Position numbers and translations under genes: made by a program
Notes under the pieces: model-generated
The model's input: the letters and a program-made list of their open reading frames with translations, nothing else
The model's database searches: none
Told to the model about the DNA's origin: nothing
Assembly (NCBI GenBank): GCA_963575745.1
Contig: CAUYUJ010013792.1
Location: 221,158-285,157 of the forward strand
Origin: Prorocentrum cordatum
Taxonomy: Eukaryota; Sar; Dinophyceae; Prorocentrales; Prorocentraceae
Reading direction: 5' to 3'
DNA: 64,000 bases
Shown: positions 19,461 through 28,765 of the stretch, one piece after another
Numbering within the stretch: the first letter of the stretch is position 1
How the letters are laid out: each line of letters starts with the position of its first letter

Positions 19461-20416
19461 CGCCGCCACCTGGACCGCGAGCGGTCTCGACAGCGGACCG
19501 CGAGCGCTCGGGGAGTCGCCGCGTGAAGGCGCGCGGGGTGGAGGTCGTCTCCGCCATGCCGAGCAGGCCCCCGCCAGGCTCGCCCGAGGCAGAGGCGCAG
19601 GCACGATGGTCGTTGGGCAATTTTTGGGAAGGTCGGGTGGGGGACGGGAGATTTTTTGGAGTTCACTGGCGGAGCGAATCCCCGTGGACCCCTGGGCCCA
19701 GAGCGCGAGAGGGGGGGGCGGCGAGAAGCCTGGAGGGGGGGCGGCGAAAAGCCTGGATGCACTCCAAAGTTTTCAGGGGGGCCCCAGCCAGGCCAAAGGC
19801 GCTCCAGCCGCAGCGGCGCGACAGCCCACGCCGCCGCCCGCCAAGGCCGGCCAGCAGCGCCCGCCCTCGGTGGCGCCGCCTCCGCTTCAGGGACCGCCTC
19901 CGCCGCAGGCGCGGGCCCGCAGGCACTCCCGAGAGCGCGCCGCTGGCCCCGAGAGCCCGAGCGCGGGGCACGCGCCTTTCCTCCACCTGAGCGCGAAGCA
20001 CCCGCCGGCGGGGGCCAGGCCGAAAAGCCTGCCACCCCCCAAGGCGCCGCCAGCGGCGGCGACAAGCCAGCAGCCCCAGGAGCAGCAGGGGCTGGGCGAC
20101 CAGGGACGCGGGCACGACGACGCCCTGGCCGACGCCTCCTTCGACGAGGTGTTCGCCGCGCAGGAGGCGCTCGTGCGAGCTCTGAAGCGCCGCGCCGCGG
20201 AGGCCCTCGGCGCCGACAAGGGCACGTCGGAGGCGAAGCGCCGCGAGGTCGAGGAGGCAGCGGGGCTCATGGAGCGCGCGCAGAGGCTGCTGTAGCAGGC
20301 TGCCGAAGCTGTGCTGCCCAGCGCGGGCGCGGAGGAGCTGACCGAGGAAGCGGCGACCGAGCCTGCTCAGGAGGCCCAGGCGGATCATCAGGAGGAGGGC
20401 GGGGGATGAAGGAGAA
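19440..20416 (+). CDS. Pro/Ala/Gln-rich exon with internal TAG
   Basis: Plus-strand frame with a long low-complexity Pro/Ala/Gly/Arg part, then a helical segment: DASFDEVFAAQEALVRALKR, AAEALGADKGTSEAKRREVE and EAAGLMERAQRLL. TAG stands at 20,293-20,295, after which the same frame continues with coding-like sense: QAAEAVLPSAGAEELTEEAA and EPAQEAQADHQEEGGG, then TGA at about 20,407. The TAG is either a nonsense change (CAG to TAG would restore Gln) or the true end. Three 11-bp motifs occur at 19,720, 19,743 and 20,058. Confidence 0.45.
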
Positions 20417-20469
20417 GAAGGAGGGATGGGGGGGGAGGAGCGCGAGGGGAATCCGATTGGAAGGCGTCC

Positions 20470-20837
20470 GGCCGCCAAACCGCCTTGGCTGCCGCCGCCC
20501 GCCCCGACCTGCACGGGGTCGACGTAGCTGCTGAGGGCGCGGCGCCGAGCCAGCAGCAGGAGCGCCGCCAGCAGCGCGCGAGTGCCTCCTCCAGCAGCTC
20601 CGCCAGCGGCTCGCCCCCAGCAGCTCCTCCAGCAGCTCCGCCAGCGGCGGAAGACAGCCCGCAGGGGGCTCCAGCAGCCGCAGGGGCGCGGGAGGCGCCG
20701 CAGCCCGAGGAACCGACGCGGCGCGAGTACGGCAGGGAGCTGTTCGCCTTCTCGGAGTTCGTCCGCGGCGACCAGCCAGGAGCTCCAGAACCAGCCGAAC
20801 TTCTGCTCCAGGCTTGCTACGCAGCGAACCAGAACAG
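20470..20837 (+). CDS. Ankyrin protein, N-terminal exon
   Basis: Plus-strand frame DLHGVDVAAEGAAPSQQQER, a Ser/Ala/Pro-rich linker, then REYGRELFAFSEFVRGDQPG and AELLLQACYAANQNR. It ends at 20,837 where a GC donor (AACAG|GCTCGG) joins the next exon across 133 nt, keeping the frame (AG|G = Arg). Without splicing the frame stops at TAG at 20,848. Start not fixed. Confidence 0.6.
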
Positions 20838-20970
20838 GCTCGGCGAGTAGAACATACAAAGTTCTCGCAAACCAACAAAAAAAACAAAATGCAACAAAAA
20901 ATGCCACACACAGGTTTCAACATGAAAATCGTTACTGTGAACGCCATGACAACAACAAATGCGCCTTCAG
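20838..20970 (+). other. GC-AG intron, 133 nt, A-rich
   Basis: Begins GCTCGGCGAG, ends GCGCCTTCAG. The interior is much richer in A than its surroundings (AAAAAAAACAAAATG). Removing it joins NQN-R to DGMPLVL in phase. Confidence 0.65.
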
Positions 20971-21350
20971 GGATGGCATGCCGCTGGTGCTCTCCCAGTT
21001 GCTCCCGCACTTGACGGCGACAAGCCTGAACGAGGATGATGCCTACGGCTGGGCGCCCCTGCGCATCCTCGCCCAGAACAAGAACAACGCGAACGACAAG
21101 TGCGAGATGATGCGGCTGCTGCTGGACGCCCGCGCTGACCCCGACGTCAGGGGCAGGCGCGGCGCGACCCCGCTCTTCAAGGCTGCGGGCACCGCGGCGA
21201 CAAGCCAGGCGCGCGTCCTCCTGGAGTGCGGGGCGGACGTCAACTTGGCCAGCGAGGACGGGGCCACGCCGCTGGACGCCACCTGGGCCAACAGGGCGTG
21301 CAGGGACGTCATCAGCGAGAAGGGCGGCCAGAAGGGGCAGGGCGTCTCTG
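20971..21350 (+). CDS. Ankyrin-repeat exon
   Basis: Encodes DGMPLVLSQLLPHLTATSLN, DDAYGWAPLRILAQNKNNAN, KCEMMRLLLDARADPDVRGR, RGATPLFKAAGTAATSQARV and LLECGADVNLASEDGATPLD. The GATPLFKAAG and LLECGADVNLASEDGATPLD segments match the ankyrin consensus (G-TPLH-A...LL..GADVN), about three repeats. A protein-binding role is expected. The 11-bp motif occurs twice (21,016 and 21,196), the second interrupting an ankyrin loop. The end is GC or GA donor within GTCTCTGGCAAAGGAAGG. Confidence 0.7.
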
Positions 21351-21486
21351 GCAAAGGAAGGTTCTAGGATATCCCAGGGGCCCCAGGATCGAACTTCGAA
21401 GTTCGAAGTTCGAAGTTCGAGCTTCGGACTTCGAAGTTCGAAGTTCGAAGCTCGAAATTCGCAGTTCGAAGTTCGAAGTCTCAAGG
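21351..21486 (+). mobile_element. Intron made almost wholly of a TTCGAA array (copy 3)
   Basis: About 130 nt between two coding exons. After a short 5' part (GGATATCCCAGGGGCCCCAG) it is an array of TTCGAAG/CTTCGAA palindromes, ending TCTCAAG. With a GC or GA donor the flanking exons join in phase (K-G-CGRAP). Confidence 0.6.
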
Positions 21487-21646
21487 CTGCGGTCGCGCCC
21501 CGACGACGACAACCGGAGGCAGGCCGCTGGGGGCGGCAGCGAAGGCGCGCTGGGACCGCTACAACAGCTGGACGGGCCCCAAGGGGAAGGACGCGGGCAA
21601 GGGCGACCGCGGCAAGGGCGGCGACGGCAAGGGGCCCAGGCGCTGA
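21487..21646 (+). CDS. Ankyrin protein, C-terminal exon
   Basis: Frame CGRAPTTTTGGRPLGAAAKA, RWDRYNSWTGPKGKDAGKGD and RGKGGDGKGPRR, ending in TGA at 21,644-21,646. The Gly/Lys-rich basic tail is a common ending in these proteins. Two 11-bp motifs follow in the 3' flank (21,688 and 21,703). Confidence 0.5.
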
Positions 21647-22136
21647 AGTGGCCGCGCGGCTGCTGAGCCCCCCGCGCCGCCGCTCACGGCGAAAAGCCTG
21701 GCGGCGAAAAGCCTGACGGCGGGGGCCTGCTCGCTCGGGCACGCCGCTTCTCGGAGCCCGACCTCCCTACGGACGGGACGGGTGGAGGGGGATGGGCCTG
21801 GGGGCCGGAGGACGGGGGACGGGGGGGGGGCAGAGGAATTGGGAGGGACTTGGGTGGGGGGGGGACTTGGCACGGTCCGAGGGGAGGTTGGGCTCCGCCT
21901 GGTTAATTAAGAGGCGGCGAAGGCATTGCAAGCCTTCGCCTCGGCAGTCGCGCAGCGTCGCCTCGCCGCGGAGTGACCTGGCTGTCCGCCGGGCTGCGCG
22001 AGAGAGCGAGAACGTCGCCTTCCTCGCGCCCGTTCTGCTCGCCCCTGCTTCCTCTCTCCCTCCCCCCCCCCCCTCCTCTCCCCCAGTCCCGCCTTCCTCT
22101 CTCCCCCTTCCTGCTTCCTCCCTTCCTTCCCCCGAC

Positions 22137-22423
22137 GGCGACAAGCCAGGCCAGCTCCCCCCTCCCCCCCTCCGTCCTGTCCACCTCCCCCCCCCTGGTT
22201 CCGCCCCTCTGTCATCCTCCATCCCGCGTCTGTTGGCGGGGGGCCTCCAAAAAACGACGTTCAGAGTTGAAAGCTCGAAGTTCGAAGTTCGAACTTCGAA
22301 CTCCGAACTTGCAAGTTCGAACTTGGAAATTCTTCGGTTCGAGGCCGTCCTGGGGAGTGCGGGTTTCCAATTTCCAACTTTGGAGGCCCCCTCTGCTCTT
22401 CCCCGGCCTGCTGGCTTCTCGCC
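22137..22423 (+). mobile_element. TTCGAA introner-like element (copy 4), TIR-bounded
   Basis: Begins GGCGACAAGCCAGG (22,137) and ends CCTGCTGGCTTCTCGCC (22,423), the reverse complement of the start, giving 11-bp inverted termini. Internal order: C/T-rich tract, GGCCTCCAAAAAACGACGTTC, TTCGAA array (22,272-22,330), GGTTCGAGGCCGTCCTGGGG, TTTGGAGGCCCCC. Near-identical order at 29,645-29,945. A second GGCTTCTCGCC-like end is at 22,493. Confidence 0.7.
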
Positions 22424-22617
22424 GCAAGGAGAATCGAGCCCGCGTCAGGAGGCGGGGGCGGCGAGGGGCGTCGAGGGGCCTCCGCCCTTGCTGGCTTCTC
22501 GCCCTTCGCCTGGGCCCGAAAAGTGGGCTCGAATGGAAAAAAAGTGGTTCTCGGCTTCGAAGCAAGTTTTGCCTGGGACAAGGCTCAGCCCGCGGAGACT
22601 GCGGAAATTCCCCCCAT

Positions 22618-22822
22618 CCTCCTCCTCCTCCTCCTCCTCCTCCTCCTCCTCCTCCTCCTCCTGTTCGTCGTCGTGCTCGTCGTCGGAGTGGTCTTCTCCC
22701 GTCGGCGTCGCCGTCGTCGTGCTCGTGGTCGTGGTCGTCGTCTTCCGTCGTCGTCGTCGTCGTCCGTCGTCGTCTTCGTTGTCGTCCTCGTCGTGGTCGT
22801 CGTCGTCGTCGTCCATGCATGG
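22618..22822. repeat. CCT then GTC trinucleotide tracts
   Basis: (CCT)n at 22,618-22,662 followed by (GTC)n-type sequence to 22,815, probably the 3' part of the intron. Confidence 0.85.
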
Positions 22823-22988
22823 AAGCAGTTGGACGGGGCGTCCGCTCTCCTTCCTCTCCCGCCCCCCAACGACAAATGCGCAATTCCTTCTCCACGCGGC
22901 CAGCCACTTCGGCTCGAGCGAGCAATCCGGGGCAGATGTCGGCGACAAGCCTGGTCATCCTGATGGCTTGGGCGCAGTGGACTTTGTA

Positions 22989-23960
22989 GGATTTCGGCGC
23001 GAAGCAGATCTGCCACAACTCTATCACGGGAGAGCACAAGGTCGTCTACGGCAACGGAGCCGTCTTCGCGGACGGGCCCTTCACGGAGTTGATTCCGCAC
23101 CCCGACGACCAGGACGTGGCCCTCCTCCTGGGGCCTGGTGACGACGAGACGCGCCCCTTGCACACTTTGGACGAGTGTGGCGCGCACACGCCCACGCCGC
23201 AACAACGAGGAGGTTTCCCAGACTGGAAAACAGCTCGACTTGATACGTCGGCTGGGGAGGAGGGAACCGCGTGGGTCTCAGAGTTGCAGTCCAATTGCGA
23301 GACGGTGGCGCTCGAGCTCCCTGGCCCCAAGCCCGCGCGGCTGCTGTTCACGAAGTACGAAGCGCCAGCGCGTGTCGGCGACGAGCCAGTGAGCCTCTGG
23401 GTGGATTTCGGGAGATTGGCCGACTATGTCCTCCGCCCTTTTCCGTCTGCGGCGGGCCGCGCTCGCAAAGACTTCGAGCACTTCGGGAACGCGCGCTCAT
23501 GCTGTACCAAAGCTGGGCTCCACGAAGACCACTTCCGAGACTCAGCCCGCGCCTCGCGCAAGCGAGAGGCCCCCGAGACCGAGGAGGACGATGGCCCAAA
23601 GGCGGTCCCCGCGGAACTCGCCGCCGAGGCCCTCTCTGGAGATCACGATTGGCAGGTGAGCGTGAGGGGCGTGATGTTCTGGCTGTGGAACTCCATTTCC
23701 AGGGGGTACGTGACCAAGGTCCCCGACAAGAAGCTCCAAGGTGCGCGGGTTGAGCGGGCGAAGACCTTGCTTCACAGGATTCTCGTGTGGCCACTATATC
23801 ACGGCGACCAGCCTGAATCGATCGCCGTGCACTCCAGGACGGCTGGCTGCGTGACGGTCTTGCACGAAGGTGTCGTGGACAAGGGCGAGATGACGTCTTC
23901 CGAGGCCGAGTCGCGCCAGGGGAGTCGTGCCTGCGTGATGAGGACATCGGGCGGGCGTGC
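22989..23960 (+). CDS. Exon of long plus-strand gene (gene G3), N-terminal part seen
   Basis: After TTGTAG at 22,988 the plus strand encodes DFGAKQICHNSITGEHKVVY, GNGAVFADGPFTELIPHPDD, QDVALLLGPGDDETRPLHTL, LQSNCETVALELPGPKPARL, LWVDFGRLADYVLRPFPSAA, DWQVSVRGVMFWLWNSISRG and RVERAKTLLHRILVWPLYHG. Coding sense is strong and the family unknown. Near 23,930 the sense moves to another frame (SCLRDEDIGRACLLTTLERL), so a small intron or frameshift lies there. Motif variants occur at 22,941, 23,376 and 23,802. Confidence 0.6.
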
Positions 23961-24059
23961 CTCCTGACTACCCTGGAGAGGCTTCAGAGAAGAGCTGGGT
24001 CGGACGGGGGGAGGGAAGGGAAGGGCGGGGAGGCCAGGCAGAGAGAGGAGGGATGAGAT

Positions 24060-24842
24060 GTGATGCGGAGTTTGGCTGGAGAGCCCCAACGAGGATCAGC
24101 GACCACATGGTGGACGGCGACACGCGGCTCGTGGACTTGGTGGCCCACTTGGGGGAGCACGTGACAGCCCGAGGAGGACGTAGCAGACTCCGCGGGACAA
24201 CGATGCTGGAGGTGGTCGATGCGTGGAGGGACGCCCTGTTAGACCACGTGGTGCTTCTGCGGGAGGTCTCAGGGACGGACCAGCGCTGGCGCGACCTGAA
24301 CCTCCTCGGTCTCGGCGTGCGCAAAGGAGCTGCAGGGCGATCGCGGGAAGTTCTGGCATCGTACCTAGGTGCGTTGAGCGTGGCCAAGCGGAACGCCGTC
24401 GGCTCGGGCGTTCGGTCAGCGAGCCAACTCGTGGTTGGCATGGGCGCCGCGCTGGGGCCAGCGGCGCCTGTGCAGTCCGCCCGTGAGCGCAAGCAGAAGA
24501 GGGCCAAGATGGACAAGGAGGAGAGGGCGGCGATCAGCCTGAGCAGCCTGCAAGTGTCTGCGAGAACAGCAGACAGACTTGTGCGAATGTTCGATGGCTC
24601 GAACTACTACTTCTCCAGCAGGAGCTCTCCACGGGGCCCACGACGAGGCGACGGCGACGGAGCCGACGACGAGAACGACGACGACGGCGACGACGACGAC
24701 CACGGCGACGACGACGACGACGACGGCGACGACGACGACCACGACGACGACGACCACGACGGCGACGAAGACGACGACAACGACGACCACGACGACGACG
24801 TCGACGGCGCCCACGACGACGACCGCGACGACGACGACGACC

Positions 24843-24875
<33 letters not shown>

Positions 24876-25060
24876 TCCACGACGACGACGACCACGACGA
24901 CGACGACGACCGCAGGATCGCAGCAGAGGGCGCAGTGCACTGGAGCGTGGCGCTCGATGGGACGCAAGTCAGCGGCGAGAAGGTCATGGTGGCCACCTTC
25001 TGCCTCCCTGAGCGCGACGTGCACTTCTGGGCGCCGCCGATGGCGCCCTCTCGGTGTTGT
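24060..25060 (+). CDS. Gene G3 exon with long poly-Asp insert
   Basis: Plus-strand frame EFGWRAPTRISDHMVDGDTR, LVDLVAHLGEHVTARGGRSR, MLEVVDAWRDALLDHVVLLR and RKQKRAKMDKEERAAISLSS, then about 85 Asp-dominated residues from a (GAC)n tract (24,650-24,910), then VHWSVALDGTQVSGEKVMVA and TFCLPERDVHFWAPP. Sensible sequence on both sides in the same frame means the acidic tract may be translated, or it may be an in-frame intron; transcripts would decide. Confidence 0.6.
24648..24912. repeat. GAC trinucleotide tract, about 260 bp
   Basis: Imperfect (GACGAC)n, plus strand, length a multiple of codons with no stop in the reading frame of the surrounding exon. Confidence 0.9.
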
Positions 25061-25430
25061 CCTCCTCCTCCTCCTCCTCCTCCCCCTCCCCGTCGTCGTC
25101 CCCCTACCCCATTGCCTCCTCCTCAGCCCCCCATCAGTCTGGGCCTATGACTCCCCCGCGGGTCGCGGGATCAGGGGGGAGACGTAGTCCTCGGCCACCA
25201 TGCTTCCCCACCGATGCCTTCGGGGAGACCTGGCCCAATAGCTTCCGACGGCGCCTTCTGGAAAGGACGCCACCGCCCCTCTTCCCCCCCCTGCCCTTGG
25301 TCCCTGGGTCTCAAGAACTGGTTGGCGGGGCGGTGCCAGGGGGGCTGACGCCCTGGAATGCTCAGGGGGCTCGGGGTGCCCCGAGGGGCCCGTGTGACCT
25401 GGGACCGGGCCCCCTGTGGACGGGGGCCAC
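25061..25430. other. Intron-like stretch without recognised content
   Basis: Starts with a CCT-rich tract (25,060-25,100), then mixed GC-rich sequence. No exon supported. Confidence 0.4.
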
Positions 25431-25870
25431 GCTTCCCCTTGCCCGCGGAACAGCGTTCCGCGCTCGACGGAACACTGTTCCGGGGCGCGTGTCTGCGAGC
25501 AGGAACGGGCCAGTAAAACGTACCCAGGTTTCTGGGCGGCCAACAGGCCAGCAAAACGCACCCATGGGGCATTGTTCCGCTGGGCGGCGAACAAGCCAGT
25601 AAAACGTCCCCACCTTGGCCCCCGCCGGCCGATCAGACAGTCACAGGGGTCGTCCCCGGCGTGGGCGGCCAACAGGCCAGTAAAACATACCCACCCTGGC
25701 GTGGGCGGCGAAGAGGCCAGTAAAACATACCCACCGTGTCTGGGCGGCCAACAGGCCAGGAAAACGTACCCAGAAAACCAGGTTTCGGGACAGCGATCCG
25801 CGAGTCACGGAACACTGTTCCGGGAATCGCGGAACAGGTTCCGCGGCGCGGGAGGGGCTCTGGGGCGTGG
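25431..25870. repeat. Six-copy GCCAGTAAAACGTACCC array between palindromes
   Basis: Six variants of GGCCAGTAAAACGTACCCA (near 25,508, 25,548, 25,588, 25,676, 25,716 and 25,755), each preceded by GGGCGGCCAACA or a variant, spaced 40 bp or 40 bp plus an insert. The block is flanked by two CGGAACACTGTTCCG palindromes (near 25,467 and 25,808) and other GGAAC/GTTCC inverted pairs. Confidence 0.7.
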
Positions 25871-26009
25871 CCCCAGGGGAGCACGCCCTCGCCTGAAGCC
25901 CCGCGTGGTTCTGTTTCCAAGGGCAGCGGCCCTGGGGCCCCAGGGGGCGAACCCGTGGGAGGCGGGAGAGGGCATTCATGAATCCCCCGAACGAGTCGTC
26001 GGACACCAC

Positions 26010-27073
26010 AGACCCACCAGGTCGGCCGAAGACCCGATGGCATTGCTTGTGTCTGGCGTGTCCAGGACGAGGTGCGGCCCGCGACCGCGTCGTGGGCGCC
26101 AAAAGCCATGTCTGCCCCTGAGTCGTCTTGGAGACCCCAGGTACTCGACGAAACTGGCGTGGAGCGCGTGCTCACGGACGAGGCCGCCGAGAAGGCTGGC
26201 AGGCACATGAGTCAGATGTCGGATGCCTTCTTCGCCGAGCCCGAGGCCCTGAACGATGGCGACCACAGAGACGACGACGATGACGGCGCCGACGACGACG
26301 ACGACGACCCCGACGATACCGATACCGACGACTACGACGAGGACGCCGACGCCGGCGACGACGACGACGACGAGGACGCCGACGACGGCGGGGGCGGCCG
26401 CGGCGACGGCGACGGCGACGACGGCGGCGACGGCAGCGGCGACGGCGTCGTCGGCGGCGGCGGCGGCGACGGCGAGTGCTTGGGCGCGCCGGCTCCGCCC
26501 CCTCCCCAAGAGGGCCTCCTGGCAGAGAAGAGGAAGCAGAACGCGAAGCTGCTGCGAAAGCAGCCGCGCGTGGCGTCCAAGAAGTTCGTCCTCCGCGTGG
26601 ACAGGTTCATCGAGATGTACGCAGACATTGGCCTGGAGCAGTTTCAGAATCTGCCCGCCCTCGAGAAGCTGGGCCTGCTGACGGCAGCGCGGACAGGGCA
26701 GGCACTCCCAGGACCGCTGGCCGCACCCCTGCCGGACGACCTGCAGATCCCGTCGCTGGCGATATGTTCTGACCAGGAGCAAGTCCAGATCACCGGTGCC
26801 GAATTCACATTCGCCCCACAGCCCCAAGGCCTCGCCTGCACGGGCGTTCGCCTCGCGGACGAGTTCCACCGCTGGCACAACGACCTGTCGATGGCGATAA
26901 GCCTGAGCGGCCTGGCCCCTGTCGTCCAGGCAGGCACTCTGGTCTTCAACATCGGGTACGGCCCGTGGCAGAGCCACGCGTTCTTCCGCCAGTTGTGCGC
27001 GGAGGCAGGGCGCGTGGGGGCGGCCCTGAGCGCAGACTCGCAGCTGGCTCTCCGGTTCTGGCCGCGGCGGAAG
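26010..27073 (+). CDS. Gene G3 exon
   Basis: Plus-strand frame SAPESSWRPQVLDETGVERV, LTDEAAEKAGRHMSQMSDAF, FAEPEALNDGDHRD, an Asp/Gly-rich tract (26,270-26,475), then KQPRVASKKFVLRVDRFIEM, YADIGLEQFQNLPALEKLGL, GVRLADEFHRWHNDLSMAIS, GTLVFNIGYGPWQSHAFFRQ and SADSQLALRFWPRRK. The LVFNIGYGPWQSHAFF part is, from memory, like a GPW-centred motif of dinoflagellate-expanded proteins. It ends at 27,073 at a GC donor made by a 67-bp tandem duplication. Confidence 0.65.
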
Positions 27074-27140
27074 GCAGACCTTGGGGGCGGCCCTGAGCGC
27101 AGACTCGCAGCTGGCTCTCCGGTTCTGGCCGCGGCGGAAG
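27074..27140 (+). other. Putative 67-nt GC-AG intron born from tandem duplication
   Basis: The 67-bp unit 27,016-27,082 is repeated exactly at 27,083-27,149. Copying the unit shifts the frame, but removing 27,074-27,140 (GCAGACC...GCGGAAG, GC donor, AG acceptor) rejoins RRK to ADLEDDGDQ in frame. Confidence 0.65.
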
Positions 27141-27985
27141 GCAGACCTTGAGGACGACGGCGACCAGCCAGACCAGGCGGCAGCGAGGAAGGAATGGTTG
27201 CGTGGCCTGCCTCGTGAATTTGACATCATGGGGGCCAAGGTGGCGCCGTCCAAGTGGATGTCCTTCTGTGATGCTGGGTTTGAGTGGTCGAAGAAGCTGG
27301 CGAGCCGCTCTCTGACCATGGCGTCTCTCTGCATGCACAAGGGGTGGATCGTCGCTTCGGAGGACCTGTTCGCCAGCACGCGCCTCCTCAACGTCGGCGA
27401 CGGCGTTAAGCCAGCACCCAAATCAAAGGCTGAGGCTGTGAAGTCCGCGAAGGACAAGTTGGAGCATCTGAAGGCGAAGACGCAGAACACCGTGGTCACT
27501 GCTACCCGTCTCCTGTGCGACGACGACGTCGTCGCCGGTTTGCGGCTGGTCCTCCATGCCGCTGAGGCTCAGCACATCGCCTTCGGAAAACTGACGAAAG
27601 ACTTTACCAGCACCGAGGGCACTCTGAAAGTGTGTCTGGGGTGGGCCCGCCAGGAGTGGTTAGACTTCTTGCAGAAGACACTCAAGTGCATGGACAACTC
27701 CGCGGGCCTCAAGCGTTGCGGCTTCATCGTCAACATGGCCGCTGCCATGCACCACGGCGCGAAGCCAGCGGAGGGGGCCTTGAAGTACCAGGACGCACTA
27801 GCTCACAGACTCGGGATCCTCGTGGAAAAGATTGTCGCCCTGCGGGCAGGGTCCTTGGCAATGCGTTCTTTCTACTACCCTGGAAAACTGGCGGGTCTGC
27901 TGTCGACGGAGCAGGACGAGTTCGATTCGTGCATGGCAGAATTTCAAAAGGACGTGCGCGCCTGGTGGGCAGCGCAGGACGCCCT
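27141..27985 (+). CDS. Gene G3 exon
   Basis: Continues the previous exon: ADLEDDGDQPDQAAARKEWL, LPREFDIMGAKVAPSKWMSF, GFEWSKKLASRSLTMASLCM, HKGWIVASEDLFASTRLLNV, VAGLRLVLHAAEAQHIAFGK, VCLGWARQEWLDFLQKTLKC, GLKRCGFIVNMAAAMHHGAK and GSLAMRSFYYPGKLAGLLST. The SLCMHKGWIVASEDLF and W...LPRE...S-W patterns strengthen the expanded-family resemblance. The exon ends in WWAAQDA near 27,985. Confidence 0.65.
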
Positions 27986-28104
27986 CCCTCCTCCCTCCAT
28001 CTCTCCTCTGTCACTCCCTTCTCCCTCCTGTCTCCCCCCCCCGTCGCCGCCTTTTCCATCCCTCCCCTCCCTCCATGAGTCCTCCCCCCCCCTCACCCCT
28101 CCTC

Positions 28105-28290
28105 CTGGGTGGGGGGTGGGGGCTCCAAAATGCACGTCGGCAGTTCCACGTCGAAGATCGATGGTCCAAGGCAGAGTTTCGAATTTCGAACTTCGACGCC
28201 TGTGTTCCAAGATGCATGTGCAAAGGTTCAACCTTTGAGCTTTGGGCCCTCCTTTCGCTGAGCCCCGCCTGCAGGCTTCTCGCCGCCTTC
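28105..28290 (+). mobile_element. TTCGAA introner-like element (copy 5), degenerate
   Basis: GGGGGCTCCAAAATGCACGTC, sparse TTCGAATTTCGAAC units, GAGCTTTGGGCCC, then a terminal GCAGGCTTCTCGCCGCC (motif at 28,274-28,284). The same layout as the other copies but eroded. Confidence 0.55.
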
Positions 28291-28294
28291 GCTC

Positions 28295-28520
28295 GTATTC
28301 GTCGTTGTCGTCGTCGTCCTCCTCGTCGTCGTCGTCGTCGTCTTCGTCGTCATCGTCTTCGTCCTGGTCGTCGTCGTCTTCGGTGTCGCCTTCGTCCTCG
28401 TCTTCGTCGTCGTGGTTGCGTTCGTGGCCGTAGTCGTCGTCGTCGTCGTCTTCGTCGTCGTCTTCGTCTTCGTCTTCTTCGTCGTCGTCGTCTTCGACGT
28501 CGTCGTCGTCGTCGTCGGTG
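28295..28520. repeat. GTC/TTC-GTC trinucleotide tract
   Basis: Imperfect (TCG)n directly after the introner-like element and just before the next exon. Confidence 0.9.
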
Positions 28521-28521
28521 G

Positions 28522-28765
28522 CCCAGGAGCACAAGGAGTACCCCAAGGTCGTTTTAGCTGTGGCCCGCTGTCGGTTCCACCAGCCCTTTTACCTGTGGTG
28601 CATTGGACTTGCGGCGAAAAGCCAGTTCGGTGCTCTGCCAAGAGCGTTGGAGGAGCTGTTGAAGTCCACTTTCACCGGCTGGTGCCAGACTCGCGTGCGC
28701 GAGAAAGCCAACAAGGCGCTGCGCGACCAAGAAACCCTCACGACCAGCAACAAGGCAAGAGAGGG
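28522..28765 (+). CDS. Gene G3 exon
   Basis: Plus-strand frame EHKEYPKVVLAVARCRFHQP, FYLWCIGLAAKSQFGALPRA and LEELLKSTFTGWCQTRVREK, then ANKALRDQETLTTSN. It lies directly after the trinucleotide tract. The 11-bp motif at 28,613 sits inside the codons for LAAKSQ. Confidence 0.6.

Noticed and set aside
25467-25482. GGAACACTGTTCC resembling a steroid-receptor response element
   Set aside because: Such receptors are not expected in dinoflagellates; treated only as a palindrome.
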